Below are positions 21,240 through 33,222 of a stretch of 64,000 bases of DNA, in pieces. Position 1 is the first letter of the stretch. Each line of letters begins with the position of its first letter. The stretch comes from Williamsoniiplasma somnilux (GTDB lineage Bacteria; Bacillota_I; Bacilli_A; Mycoplasmatales; Mycoplasmataceae), in NCBI RefSeq assembly GCF_002804005.1, contig NZ_CP024965.1, positions 62,001-126,000 of the forward strand, given 5' to 3'. The notes below the pieces were generated by a model. The model ran no database searches, was not told where the DNA came from, and worked only from the letters and a program-made list of their open reading frames with translations. Both the position numbers and the translations under genes were made by a program.

Positions 21240-21263
21240 TTGTTATTTTTTAAAAAATAACAA
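21240..21263. other. 24-bp perfect palindrome touching the first permease's ribosome site
   Basis: TTGTTATTTTTT (21240-21251) is followed at once by its reverse complement AAAAAATAACAA (21252-21263); its last two A belong to AAGGAGG. No loop separates the arms, so it suits a dimeric operator more than an RNA hairpin. Role unknown. Confidence 0.65.
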
Positions 21264-21280
21264 GGAGGAAATAAGCTTTT

Positions 21281-22915
21281 ATGCTTAAACATAAGTCTAG
21301 AAAAATGGAATTTCTAGCTTTATTTATCATGGTAATTGGAACTGTAATCGGTTCTGGAATATATGTAAAAAATAAAGCATTATTAACCGATACACAGAAT
21401 CCAATCATTTCAATTGTTCTATGAGGAATAGTTGGAATTGTTTGTATGATGTCTGTTTATGTTTTTATTGAAATTGCTTCATCAACAAAAAATCATGGAA
21501 ATGGAACAATTGGGAACTGAGCTAAATTATTTATTAATAGAAAAGTAGCATCATTTTTTTCAATTTTATATCTTGTAGCATATGTTCCGGCTGCGCAATC
21601 AATTTTTACAGCAATGTTTGTAACTTATTTTTTTGCAGCAATCGGAAAACCAATTAGTGTTGGTATTCAAGTTTCGGTTTTATTAGTTGTCGGAATCATT
21701 TTATTAATTGGTTTTGCAATCATTAATGCTTATAAAAAACAATGAGCTGATAAAATTCAAATCTATGCAACAGTTTTTAAATTCATACCTTTATTTATTG
21801 CTTTAATTGCTGGTTTTGCAATGGTTTCAACAGATCTTGGAGCAATGTGAAATAATGGAAATTACCCAGGTTCACCAACCGAAGGTACTGAAGCATGATC
21901 AAGTACTAAGTTTGGTGCTGATTTATTTGTTAGAGGTTTTGGTGGTGTGTTATTTGCTTTTGATGGCTTCATTTATGTTGCCAACAAACAAAGAGATATT
22001 AAAGATAAAGAAGTTTTATCTAAATCACTAATTTTTGGAATGGCTTTTATTGCTATTTTCTATGTCTTAATGGCTGTTTCATTATTTTTAGGTTCACAAG
22101 ATGGATCAATCGTAAAATTGTTAGAAAGAGTATTTAGTGGCGGAGTCACTGATAATCAAACGGCAATTAGCGCAGCTAGAATCATTTCAAATATTTGTTT
22201 AATGTTAATTTGTTTACAAGGGATTAATATTTTCACAATGATTGGTACTAGAGGAATGGAATCAGATGCTAATGCAAAACTAGTTTATTCAAAAAATAGA
22301 AATATTGGATACCCTAAAGCAGCTTTTATTCAAGTTATTTTTAGTATTGTTTTATATTCTGTGTTTATTCTAATTGGAGCTTTCACTCTTGAAGGTGGTA
22401 TTGGTTTAAATTATGATTCTTGAACACATTTAAGTTCTGTTACTATCGATTCTAACTGAACAGATGCTCAAAAATATCAAGCATATTTAGGTTTTACTAA
22501 TGATGGATTAACTTTATACGTAGGAATAATGTCATCAACTGCATCAGCGTTTGGATTTTTAATGATCACTGCAACTTTGGGAGCAGGATTAATTAATCGT
22601 TTTACTAAAAAAGTTAAAACCGAACAAGTGAAAGGATTCTTGTGGGTAGGGATTCCTTCAGTTATTTTAATGGCCTTCTTTGTAGGGTGTTCGTTTTTTG
22701 GTTTCTTGGTGCCGTCAGGTGTACTTCATGGAGGTGAATCTTGAATTGGTTCACAGGGAATGTGATTCTTAATTTTGGTTTTTGTTACTTTAATCATTTG
22801 TTTAGGAATTTATTTATTCCAAGAACACAAATTTAAAAATAATCCATTTAAAAATGGATTTATCGGTGAAATTACTGACGAAGAAAGAATTTTGAAGGTT
22901 CGCAATCGGAGATAA
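21281..22915 (+). CDS. APC-family amino acid permease (first of two paralogues)
   Basis: The 544-residue protein has about 12 membrane segments. The first helix carries the APC substrate loop IGTVIGSGIYVK; FAFDGFIYVANKQRDI is the conserved TM6-7 region. APC permeases import or exchange amino acids. The substrate is not clear, but arginine, ornithine or another amino acid would suit the nearby arginine pathway. AAGGAGG precedes the ATG. The next gene is a paralogue in tandem. Many TGA codons are Trp. Confidence 0.88.
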
Positions 22916-22963
22916 TTTATTAAAATTTTAATTTAATATTTTATATCTTGGAGGAAATGCGCT

Positions 22964-24538
22964 ATGCAAAAAACAAGCGGAACTAAAACTAAATCGTTTG
23001 AATTCTTGACATTGTTCACAATGGTTATCGGTACCGTTATCGGTACTGGTATTTACATGAAAAATAACGAATTATTAAATCAAACACAAAACCCAATTGT
23101 AGCAATTATTTTGTGAATTATTGTTGGGTTTATTTGTGTTTTATCTGTAGCAGTGTTTATTGAAATATCTTCATCAACGAAACATGTCGGAAACGGAACA
23201 GTTGCTAACTGAACCAAACTTTTTATTAATAGAAAAACAGCTTCAATGTTTTCTATTTTTTACATGCTTATGTATATTCCTTCAACTCAATCATTTTTTG
23301 TTGGAAGTTTTATTATGTACTTATTTAAAGCAATGGGTGTAGTTGTTGATCCAGCAATGCAATTAACAATTTATTTAGCAGCAGGCTTATTTATTCTTGG
23401 AAGCTTTTCATTTTTACATATTTATGGACCTAAATATGGTCGCGGCATCCAAGTTTTTGGAACCATCTTTAAATTTATTCCTTTGGTGGTTGCTTTTGTT
23501 GCTGGTTTCATCTTAATGGATAAAACACCGGGAGGAACTTCATCAATGTGAAACAACGGTGGAATAAATCATGCTGGTGATTGATCAACAAGTAATTTTA
23601 CCGGAACAGCTTTCATCGGTGGTTTTGGAGCAATTTTATTTTCGTTTGATGGATATATTTATATTGCTAACGCACAAAGAGATGCAACTCATAAAGAAGT
23701 TGTTCCTAAAGCTTTATTTTTTGGAATGATCTTTGTTGCAATTTTCTATACATTAATGGCGATATCATTATTCTTGGGGTCACCAGATGGTTCAATTGTG
23801 CGTTTATTAGAAAAAGTTTTTAGTGGTGGAAAAACTGGTGATGAAATTTCACAAACTGTACAATCAATGTCAAGAATTTTGTCAAATATTATCTTAATGA
23901 TTATTTGTTTCTTGAATATTAATGTCTTTACTTATATTGGTTCAATTGATGTTGAATCAGATGCACAAGTAGGATTGTTATATCAAAAAGATCCGAATAA
24001 AAAAATGTCAAGAGCATACTCAACTTGATTACAAACCAGTATTGTAGCAGCAGTTTATTGCGCTTTGATTATTCTTGGTTTTGCTCTGCCAATTGAGTAT
24101 ATTCAGTGGAATGGTTTTTCAACAATAATTTCTTCTCAAGAAGCTTTACAAGGTGATGTCTTCTACAAACCTTTAACATTAATGGGGGATTTTGCATCAG
24201 CAATCTCAGCAACATCATTCTTGTGTATTACAACAGTAATTTTTGCAGCAATTTGAAATAGAAAAACGAACAAAGTCAAAGTTGATAAGGTAAGATTATT
24301 TTTACCTCTTGCTTGAATCTCCGGAATTATGATTACAATTTTTACAATTTTAGGAGTGTTTTCATTTGTGGTTCCTGCCAATGTTCTTAATGGTGAAAAA
24401 GGTTGAATGGAAACTGATGGATTTATATTTACAGTCTTCTTAATAGTTTCCTTAATTATCAATTACGGAGTTTATAGATTACAAGAAATCTTTTTTAAAA
24501 AACAAGAAAATGAACTTCAAAATACAAAAAAAATCTAA
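22964..24538 (+). CDS. APC-family amino acid permease (second paralogue)
   Basis: The 524-residue protein is clearly related to its upstream neighbour: IGTVIGTGIYMKN, HVGNGTVANWTKLFINRK and FSFDGYIYIANAQRD match its counterparts. The two diverge in the loops and last third, so the duplication is old and specificities may differ. GGAGG lies about nine bases before ATG 22964. The stop lies within a terminator hairpin. Confidence 0.88.
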
Positions 24539-24557
24539 ATTTACTTTAGATTTTTTT
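24529..24557 (+). terminator. Terminator after the second permease
   Basis: An 11-base stem (AAAAATCTAAA/TTTAGATTTTT) overlapping the stop codon is followed by T. Confidence 0.82.
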
Positions 24558-24634
24558 GATTTATGATGACTTTAATTCTAACCTTACGCCTTTAATAAAT
24601 GATAAAATTAATTTAAATGAAAAGAGATTAATTT

Positions 24635-25270
24635 ATGAATTGACCAAACAGATTGACATTATTAAGATTGATATTAGTTCCTGTTGTTATTGTTTTAATT
24701 TTGATAAGTTTCTATACTGAAATTCAAAAAGGAAATCAATGAAAATGAGAACTTACAATTGACGATTATCATTTGCCGATTTTATTTTTGGCGGGAGGCC
24801 TTATCTTCGTCATTGCTAGTTTAACGGATTTCTTAGATGGTTACTTGGCAAGAAAAAATAATCAAGTAACTGATTTTGGTAAATTTTTTGATCCAATAGC
24901 TGACAAATTGTTAGTTAACTCAACACTGATTTTATTTTCAGCGATTGGAACTTTACCTGTATGAATTACTATCATTTTAATTCTTCGAGATATTTTTGTG
25001 GATTTTATTCGTATGATTTTGTCAAAAAAAGGAGTCACATTAGCAGCAGGTTTTTTTGGTAAATTAAAAACAGTTTTCCAAATGTTTGGACTTTCAATTT
25101 TGTTTTTTATTAATTTTAAATTTTTTAACAATGACAATAATAATTTAAGTGGAGAATACGGGTTATTAAATCAATTCATTTTAATTCCTATGTACTTAGC
25201 AACGATTTTTAGTATTTACTCAGGAATTGTTTACTTTTGAAAAGCTAAACCTACTTTATTTGCAAAATAA
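24635..25270 (+). CDS. pgsA: CDP-diacylglycerol-glycerol-3-phosphate 3-phosphatidyltransferase
   Basis: The 211-residue membrane enzyme makes phosphatidylglycerol phosphate. The CDP-alcohol phosphotransferase motif D-G-x2-A-R-x8-G-x3-D-x3-D is complete, beginning DGYLAR and ending DPIAD, near residues 68-90. It starts [12 protein letters not shown], as PgsA usually does. Its product leads to the substrate of the cardiolipin synthase at 62331. It is followed by a strong terminator. Confidence 0.93.
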
Positions 25271-25297
25271 AATAAAAGAGCAAACGCTCTTTTATTT
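25270..25297 (+). terminator. pgsA terminator
   Basis: A 12-base stem (AAATAAAAGAGC/GCTCTTTTATTT) encloses loop AAAC, directly after the pgsA stop. Confidence 0.88.
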
Positions 25298-25311
25298 ATG
25301 AAAGGAAAAAT

Positions 25312-26013
25312 ATGAGTTTCAATAATTGATCAATTTTTAAAAAATGTAAAAACATTGTTTTAACAGAAGACATAAAGAATAAACTACAAAAATATTATGA
25401 TATTTTAATACGCGAGAATACCAAATATAATTTGACAAGAATAATTTCAATTGACGATGTTTATGAAAAGCATTTCTTAGATTCATTATTGTTCACTGAG
25501 GCTTTTAATTTACAAAATCAAAAAATCGCTGATATTGGCAGCGGTCCTGGTTTCCCTGGTGTTGTTATTAAAATATTTTTCCCTAATACAAAAATTTTGT
25601 TAATAGAATCTAATAACAAAAAGGCTAATTTTTTAAGAACATTAATTAAAGAATTAGATTTAAAAGGAATTAATGTTGCCGATCAAAGAGCTGAAGATTT
25701 ATCATTTCAATTGAAAGAAACATTTGATATAGTTATTTCTCGTGCAGTTGCATACTTAGATATCATCTTAGAAATTGGTGTTCAACTTTTAAAAATAGAA
25801 GGCCATTACATTTTGTTAAAAGGTCCTCGAGCAGAACAAGAAATTATAGATCTTAAAAATAAAGATTTAAAAATGGGATTAAAATTAGAGAATAAACAAA
25901 CTTTAGAAGATACTGGTTTTGGCATACGTATCAATTTATTTTACAAAAAATTTCAATCAACAGCATCGATTTACCCGCGTAGTTATGCGCAAATAAAAAA
26001 GGAATCAAAATAA
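25312..26013 (+). CDS. rsmG: 16S rRNA (guanine-527-N7)-methyltransferase
   Basis: The 233-residue SAM-dependent enzyme (GidB) methylates G527 of 16S rRNA. Seen are TRIISIDDVYEKHFLDSL, the SAM loop IADIGSGPGFPGVVIKI and SRAVAYL, all RsmG blocks. AAAGGAAAA lies just before ATG 25312. The stop overlaps the next gene by one base (TAATG). Confidence 0.94.
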
Positions 26014-26213
26014 TGAATTATGAATTACTTGAAATAGGTGATTTTGTTGAATTAAAAAAACAACACCCAAGCAAAACTGAACGTTGAGAATTAATCAAAA
26101 CAGGTTTTAAATATAAATTTAGAAGTAATTTAAAATTTGATTTATTTATAGAATTAGATAGAACAACAATGAACAAACAAATCAAAAAAATAATTAAAAA
26201 GGAGAATTTATAA
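26013..26213 (+). CDS. DUF951-like small protein
   Basis: The 66-residue protein reads MNYELLEIGDFVELKKQHP...WELIKTGFKYKFR. This matches the DUF951 pattern (Y.lGDiVemkKpHPCg...W.iirvGadikikC..C) found in Firmicutes, often beside ychF. The family's Cys residues are absent here: KKQHPSK and KFRSNLKF replace the usual Cys-bearing stretches, so a metal site is not kept. It is tightly coupled to rsmG upstream and ychF downstream. Function is unknown. Confidence 0.75.
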
Positions 26214-26214
26214 A

Positions 26215-27309
26215 ATGGCTTTAAAAGTAGGAATTGTAGGTTTACCCAATGTTGGTAAATCGACACTCTTTAATGCAATCACCAATTCAAAAGTTGAGGC
26301 TGCTAATTATCCATTTGCAACAATTGAACCAAATGTAGGTGTGGTAGAAGTACCTGATGTAAGATTGGATAAATTAATGAATATTTTCCAATCAAAGAAA
26401 AGAGTAGCAACAACAATTGAATTTGTTGATATTGCTGGTTTAATTGCCGGAGCTTCTAAAGGAGAAGGTTTGGGTAATGCTTTTTTAGCTAACATTCGTG
26501 AGACTGATGCAATTTGTGAAGTGGTGAGATGCTTTGATAATAAAGATATTACTCACGTTGAAGGAACTGTTGATCCAATTCGTGATATTGAAATTATTAA
26601 TTTAGAATTAATGTTAGCCGATGAAGCTACTGTTCAAAAGCGTCTTGAACGAATTGCCCCCAAAATTAAATCCGGAGACAAGCTTGCAAAAATTGAAAAT
26701 GAGTTATTACAAAAATTAAAAGTTTGTTTATCAGAAAATAAACTTTTAAATACACTGGATTTAAACGAAGAAGAAGCTAAAATTTTAAAAGGTTTTCAAT
26801 TATTAACTGCTAAACCTTTTATTTATGTCGCTAACGTTAATGATGATGAATTAGCCGATGATAATCAATATGTTAAACAAGTTAAAGAGTACGCTGAAAA
26901 ATTAGGAAATAAAGTTGTTAAAATTTGTGCCAAAATAGAAGAAGAATTATCTGAGGCAACTCAAGATGAAAGAACCTTATTTTTATCAGAATTAGGAGCA
27001 GAACAAACAGGTTTAGAGTCATTGATAAAAGCAGCATATGATACATTAGGATTGCAGACTTTTTTTACTGCAGGTCCTCAAGAGTCTCATTCATGACAAT
27101 TTAAAAAAGGTATGACAGCGCCTCAATGTGCCGGAATTATTCATACAGATTTTGAAAAGGGTTTTATTAAAGCAGATGTATATAATGTTAAAGATTTATT
27201 TGAATTAGGTTCTGAAAAAGCTGTTAAAGATGCCGGTAAAATGAGACTGGAAGGAAAACAATACATCATGCAAGATGGAGATTCTTGTTTCTTTAAATTT
27301 AATAATTAA
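26215..27309 (+). CDS. ychF: Redox-regulated/ribosome-binding ATPase YchF (OLA1)
   Basis: The 364-residue Obg-related protein starts with [14 protein letters not shown] (P-loop), then [19 protein letters not shown], and NVND where GTPases have NKxD, consistent with ATP preference. The C-terminal TGS/DUF933 part has [10 protein letters not shown] and GCA-type contact residues ending [13 protein letters not shown]. It is the last gene of rsmG-DUF951-ychF and ends in a hairpin. TGA near 27094 is Trp. Confidence 0.95.
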
Positions 27310-27310
27310 C

Positions 27311-27334
27311 AAACTACCTACGAGTAGTTTTTTT
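27311..27334 (+). terminator. ychF terminator
   Basis: A seven-base stem (AAACTAC/GTAGTTT) with a six-base loop is followed by T residues. Confidence 0.7.
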
Positions 27335-27406
27335 AAACACTTTTAATGTCGTATAACACTTAAAAAATGTATTTTTAGAAAAAATTTCCACAAATTATAT
27401 TTTTTT

Positions 27407-27435
27407 TTGGAACATTTTACATAAGGGGTTATAAT
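27407..27435 (+). promoter_or_regulatory. Promoter of the arginine dihydrolase operon
   Basis: TTGGAA (27407-27412) and TATAAT (27430-27435) are 17 bases apart, a near-consensus sigma-A promoter. The transcript would begin near 27442, giving a leader of about 55 bases before the arcA ATG at 27496. Confidence 0.75.
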
Positions 27436-27495
27436 GAAAAGGTGGTAAAAATTGTTTACCCCCATATTGACGAAAAGAGGAGAATTTTTTATAGT

Positions 27496-28689
27496 ATGAC
27501 AGCTAAAATAAATGTATTTTCAGAAATTGGAAAACTGAAATCGGTATTAGTTCATAGACCTGGTGATGAAATCGAAAACTTAACTCCAGATTTATTAGAG
27601 AGACTATTATTCGATGATGTACCTTTCAAAAAAGTTGCAGTTGAAGAACATGATAAATTTACAAAAATCATGAAAGATAACGGAATTGAAGTTCTTTATA
27701 TTGAAGAATTAACAGCGCAAACTTTAGATCAAAATCCAAAGTTAAAAGATAAATTTGTAGAGCAATTTATCGAAGAAGCTAATGTTAAACCAGAATTTGT
27801 AAAAAAATATAAAGAATTTTTAACAAAAATGAGCAACTTAGACATGGTTATCAAAATGATTGCAGGAACTAAAAAAATTGAGTTGGGAATTAAAGATACA
27901 AAAGATAGTTATCCATTTGTAGCTGACCCACTACCAAATGTTTTATTCCAACGTGATCCATTTGCTTCAGTTGGAAATGGGGTTACATTAAATCACATGT
28001 GATCTGTAACAAGAAACAGAGAAACTTTATTCCCTGATTTTGTTTTTAAACACAATAGTAGATTTGAAGGAGTTCCATACTTCTATGAAAGAATTTGAAA
28101 AGACGCTCATGTTGAAGGTGGAGACATTCTTGTCTTGAATAAAGAAACTTTGATAATTGGGGTTTCACAACGTACTAACATGAAAGCAATTGAAAAAATT
28201 GCTGAAAGATTATTCAAAGAAGGAACATACAAAAAAATTGTTGTTTTAGATTTACCAAAATCAAGAGCGTACATGCATTTAGATACAGTGTTCACAAACG
28301 TGGATTATGATAAATTTATTACTCATCCACTAATTTTTGATAATATTGATGAATTTAAAATTTACGAACTTACTCCAAAAGGTAAAAGAGAAGTAAAAGA
28401 AAAATTAGTTGATTTCTTATCAGATGTTACCGGAACTAAAGTCCAATTAATCCGTTGTGGTGGAGATGATCCAATTGCAGCAGGAAGAGAACAATGAAAT
28501 GATGGAACTAATGTTTTAACAATTGCTCCAGGTAAGGTTATTGCTTATGAAAGAAATTGAGTAACAATTGACTTATTAAGAAAAGCTGGAGTTGAAGTAT
28601 TAACAACAGCATCATCTGAATTATCACGTGGACGTGGTGGACCAAGATGTATGACAATGCCATTATGAAGAGAAGATTTAAAAAAATAG
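27496..28689 (+). CDS. arcA: Arginine deiminase
   Basis: The 397-residue enzyme hydrolyses arginine to citrulline and ammonia, the first step of the ATP-yielding arginine dihydrolase route. Blocks seen are [28 protein letters not shown], and the catalytic Cys loop [17 protein letters not shown]. The ATG at 27496 is chosen because it gives the usual N-terminus ([15 protein letters not shown]); an upstream in-frame codon at 27442 lies at the predicted transcription start. AGAGGAG lies 12 bases upstream. A decayed fragment of this gene is at 10030-10470. Confidence 0.95.
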
Positions 28690-28709
28690 GAAATGGAGAA
28701 AATTAAAAC

Positions 28710-29705
28710 ATGGCTGTAAATTTAAAAGGAAAAAGTTTTTTAAAATTATTAGATTTTTCACCAAGAGAAATCAGGTACTTGTTAGATCTAGCACGTGACT
28801 TAAAACGCGCTAAATATGCAGGTAATGAAGCTAAAATGATGGAAGGCAAAAATGTTGTTTTACTTTTCCAAAAAGACTCAACAAGAACTCGTTGTGCTTT
28901 TGAAGTTGGAGCATTAGACCAAGGAGCACACGTTACATATTTGGGGCCTTCAGGATCACAATTTGGTAAAAAAGAATCTGTTGCTGATACAGCAAGAGTT
29001 TTAGGAAGAATGTATGATGGAATCGAATTCCGTGGTTACAAACAATCTGATGTTGAAGCATTAGCTAAATATTCAGGAGTTCCTGTTTGAAATGGATTAA
29101 CAGATGAATGACATCCAACCCAAATTTTGGCTGACTTGTTAACTATTGAAGAATGTAAAGGGAAACTAAAAGGTTTAAAATTTGTTTTTGCAGGAGATGC
29201 TAGAAACAACATGGGAAATTCATTGATGGTTGGATGTGCAAAAATGGGAATGCACTTTGCAGCAGCAGCCCCAAAAGAACTTTGACCAGATGCTGAACTA
29301 ATTAGCAAATGTAAAGAACTTGCTAAAGATAGCGGAGGATCGGTTGAAATGATTGATGATATGGCAAAAGCATGCAAAGACGCTGATGTTATTTATACTG
29401 ATGTTTGAGTATCAATGGGAGAAGCTCCAGAAGCATGAGAAAAACGTATTAAAGCGTTAAAACCATTTCAAGTAGATATGAAAGCAATTAAAGTTGCTAA
29501 ATCAGATGTTATTTTCATGCACTGTTTGCCTGCATTTCATGATTTGAATACAGAAGTTGCGCAAGACATTCACAAAAAATTTGGTTTATCAGAAATGGAA
29601 GTAACTAATGAAGTTTTCGAATCAAAGCATTCAATTGTTTTTGAAGAAGCTGAAAATCGTCTCCACACCATTAAAGCAGTGATGGTAGCGACAATTGGAA
29701 AATAG
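28710..29705 (+). CDS. argF: Ornithine carbamoyltransferase (catabolic)
   Basis: The 331-residue enzyme splits citrulline with phosphate to ornithine and carbamoyl phosphate. The carbamoyl phosphate loop is [11 protein letters not shown], with MHCLPAFHD as the ornithine-side signature, and [16 protein letters not shown]. It sits between arcA and arcD in the operon, so the role is catabolic (arcB). A weak hairpin lies just after its stop (29709-29735). Confidence 0.95.
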
Positions 29706-29749
29706 TTTATAATACTATAAGTATTAATTTTTTAAGAAAGGAGATCTTT

Positions 29750-31387
29750 ATGACACAAACTGAACAAAAAAAAGGATTTGGTTTAAAATTGAAAAGCAAA
29801 GATCCTAACAAAAAGAAAAAAGCTTTCAAAATGTGATCTGCATTTTCTATATTGATGTTAATCATAGCTTCTTTAGTTTTAATTTCTTGAATTTTAAAAT
29901 GATCTGGTGTAACAACTGATGTTTTCATTCCTGGTTATTGAGAAAATGGTGAAGAAGGCGGAAATTGAATTGCTGGTCACATTGAAAAAACCCCAATTCT
30001 AGCAATGGGAATAATAGATTTATTTATTGCACCTATGAAAGGGTTTATTGATAAATCATCAGTTATTATTTTTATCATGGTTTTAGGCGCTTTTATAGGA
30101 ATGGTTGTTTCTTCAAAGGCATTAGAAGGATTTTCACAATCAATTATCAATAAATTAAAGGGAAAAGAAATCTGAGCTATTATTCCGCTTATGACATTCT
30201 TTTCAATTGCAGGAACAACAGAAGGTATGGCCGAAGAATCATTAGGTTTCTATATGATTATGGTGCCACTAATGATTGCCGCTGGATTTGATACATTCAC
30301 TGGATTATTAATTGTTTTAGTTGGAGCAGGAGCCGGAGTTTTAGCCTCAACTGTTAACCCGTTTGTTATTTCTATCGCAGTTGATGCTCTAGGTGAATCA
30401 CCATCAGGCGAACAAATGAGTGTTGGTGATGGACTTGTATGACGTTTAATTTCTTGATTTGTTATTACAATTGCTTCAATTGCTTTTGTTATGATGTATG
30501 CGAGAAAAGTTAAAAACAATCCGCAAAAATCTATAACATTCGCTACTCTTGAAGGAGATAAAAAATTCTTTTTATCAAATGCAGCTGAAAAAATAAATAT
30601 GAATTGAAGAAAAAAATCAACACTTGCAATTTTCGGGTTGGTATTCCTTGTTATGATTGCTTACTTGGTAGGTTGAGATTCAATTACTCGAACTAAAGCT
30701 ATGGAAGATTTTGCTATTTGAATTAAAGAAAACATTCCTTACTTAGCTTCAACTATTCCTGGTTTTGGTAACGGAGGACTAGAAATTGTTGCTGGTTTCT
30801 TTTTAATTGGTTCAATAGCCATTGCTATGATTAACACAATTGGGGTAAAACATAACGAAGGCGAAACAGGGGAAGCAATTTTCATAAAAGATTTCATGGC
30901 TGGAGCAGCTGACATTCTAAGTGTTTGCCTAATTATCGCGACTGCTGCTGGAGTTGGTTATTTATTAAGAGAATCACATATGCAAGAATTATTTGTAAAT
31001 GGTTTAGCAACAAGTATTGGAGGAATTGGTTCATCAATTGGTAAAGTAATTTTACTTTATATTGTTTTCCTGCCTTTATCATTCTTAATTCCTTCTAGTT
31101 CAGGATTTGCGGCTGCTATTTTCCCACTATTAACAGGTGTTGTAACAAACACTTCTGGACAGTGAGATGGTGTAACTGCATCAGGTTCAATAACTGCCTT
31201 TTCATTTGCTTCAGGTTTATTAAATATAATTACACCAACCAGTGGTGTTGTTATGGGAGCGATGGCAATTTGTAGAGTTGATTATGGTAAATTCTTAAAA
31301 GGAATTATGCCACTTCTAGGAATTTTATTTGCACTTTCAATTGTCTTATTAGCTGTTGGTGGAGTTATTGGCGGATCAATAGCATAA
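29750..31387 (+). CDS. arcD: YfcC/ArcD-type arginine-ornithine antiporter
   Basis: The 545-residue protein has about 12-13 membrane segments and matches the YfcC/ArcD group of the DUF401/C4-dicarboxylate fold: AGTTEGMAEESLGFY, ASTVNPFVISIA and LPLSFLIPSSSGFAAAIFPL. Such proteins exchange arginine for ornithine. The placement inside arcA-argF-arcD-arcC supports that. A charged 27-residue tail precedes the first helix. AAAGGAG lies eight bases before the ATG. TGA codons are Trp. Confidence 0.88.
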
Positions 31388-31421
31388 ATTTTAATTTCAA
31401 AAATAAGAATAGAGGAAACAT

Positions 31422-32354
31422 ATGTCAAAAATAGTAGTAGCAGTTGGGGGTAATGCTTTAGGTAATAACCCAATTGAACAAAAAGAAATTGTTAAAAATA
31501 CTGCAAAACATTTAGTTGATTTTATTATTAAAGGAAATGATTTAATTATTGTTCATGGTAATGGACCGCAAGTCGGAATGATTAATAACGGTTTTGACTT
31601 AGCGCATAAAAGTGATGATAAATCACCATTAGTAGATTTTCCCGAATGTGGAGCTATGAGTCAAGGTTATATTGGTTATCATTTACAACAAGCACTCATT
31701 AATGATCTTAAAAAACGGAACATCAAAAAATCTGTAGCATCAATAATTACCCAAACATTAGTAGACAAAAATGACAAAGCATTTTCTGATCCATCTAAAC
31801 CGATTGGTTCGTTTATGGATGAAGCAGAAGCTAAAAAATTAGCTAAAGATAATGGGTGAGATGTCAAAGAAGATGCCGGAAGAGGATGACGTAGAGTTAT
31901 TGCTTCACCAAAACCAATTGATATTGTTGAGAAAGATATTATTAATAACTTAGTTAATAATGGTTTTGTCCTAATATCAACTGGTGGGGGAGGAATTCCT
32001 GTTATTGAAAAACAAGGAATTTATAAAGGTGTTGCCGCTGTTATTGATAAAGATTTTGCTGCTGCAAAAGTTGCTGAATTAACCAATGCTGATTCGTTAG
32101 TTATATTAACGGCAGTTGATAGAGTAGCTATCAATTATAATAAATCTGATGAAAAAAGCATTGATTTAATGTCTTTAACACAAGCTAATGAATATATTGT
32201 TCAAAAACAATTTGCTCCAGGTTCAATGTTACCAAAAATTCAAGCAGCAATGATGTTTGTAGAGTCTACAAATGGTAAACCTGCATATATTGGTTCACTT
32301 GATAAAGTCGAAGCAGTATTGAAAGGTGAATCAGGAACCAAAATTGTTAAATAA
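31422..32354 (+). CDS. arcC: Carbamate kinase
   Basis: The 310-residue enzyme makes ATP from carbamoyl phosphate and ADP, completing the route. The N-terminal VAVGGNALGNNP, the VHGNGPQVG block, STGGGGIPV and FAPGSMLPKIQAA are family hallmarks. It is the last gene of the operon and is followed by a strong terminator. Confidence 0.96.
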
Positions 32355-32370
32355 ATAAAAATACCTTTAA

Positions 32371-32396
32371 AAAAGGTGCCTGTTTAGGCACCTTTT
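32371..32396 (+). terminator. Arginine operon terminator
   Basis: A ten-base GC-containing stem (AAAAGGTGCC/GGCACCTTTT) with a six-base loop ends the arc operon. Confidence 0.9.
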
Positions 32397-32442
32397 AATT
32401 TCGTTAAAAGTTATATAATATTTTTATGAAAGGTAATTGCTT

Positions 32443-33129
32443 ATGTCAGAAATAAAAAAAAGTATACAGGTCAGTGGACACAAAGTTAATTATTTTATTC
32501 GCTATGGACAACAAAAGAATATTATTTTAAGAGTTAAGGAAGGTAAGATTTATATTTCAGCTCCTGTACGTGCTTCTCAATGAGAAATCGATGAATTGAT
32601 CTATAAGAATTATCACAAAATCAACAAAGTGCAAAATAATTATGAAGTTCAATCTAAATATGATTTTTTTGCTAGCAAGCCATGAATTAAAATTTTTGAT
32701 CAACAAATCGAAGTTATACTTGTTGAGGAGAATATCCATACTAAAATGGCAAATAATGTGATTTTTATGAAGAACTACTATAACAATGATGAGCAAATTG
32801 CTAAACTTTACACTTTTTTAGCAAAGCAATACAAAAATTGATTTAACAACCGCAGTTCACAATGAGCACAACAAATGGGCTTAGAGTATAAAAATTTATC
32901 AATTAAAGTTATGAATATGAAATGGGGTGTTTGTTATCCGACACACTCAAAAATAATTTTTAATACTAAATTATTACACTTTAAACCAGAAATCATTGAC
33001 TATGTTATTGTTCATGAGTTATCGCATTTACGATTTGCAAATCACTCTCGCGATTTTTGATATTTGGTCGCTCAATATTTGTCAAATTATAAAGAATTAT
33101 CAAATGTTTTAGACAAATCTGGTATTTAA
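32443..33129 (+). CDS. YgjP-like (DUF45/SprT-fold) metallopeptidase
   Basis: The 228-residue protein has the zinc-protease signature VIVHELSHLRFANHSRDFW near residues 186-205 and, before it, MKWGVCYPTHSKIIFN, the W-G-x-C block of YgjP-like DUF45 proteins. The fold is a small minigluzincin. Substrates are unknown; family members are often linked to restriction or DNA-repair loci, but nothing here supports that. It is a single gene between two terminator or riboswitch regions. Confidence 0.85.
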
Positions 33130-33170
33130 GATTTCCTATTAAGTTGAAATTTTTTTTATTTTTTAAAGTT

Positions 33171-33200
33171 TTGCACATTTCCACATTTTACGTTTAAAAT
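33171..33200 (+). promoter_or_regulatory. Candidate promoter of the nrdJ riboswitch transcript
   Basis: TTGCAC (33171-33176) and TAAAAT (33195-33200) are 18 bases apart. The start would fall near 33207, about 20 bases before the aptamer. Confidence 0.55.
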
Positions 33201-33222
33201 TAAATTAGACTCAAATGATTTT

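Noticed and set aside
27442-27495. Longer arcA N-terminus from a codon at 27442
   Set aside because: The promoter at 27407-27435 would start transcription there, and the usual arginine deiminase N-terminus begins at 27496.
29709-29735. Terminator between argF and arcD
   Set aside because: The six-base A+T stem is weak and arcD follows closely in the same operon; at most it lowers read-through.
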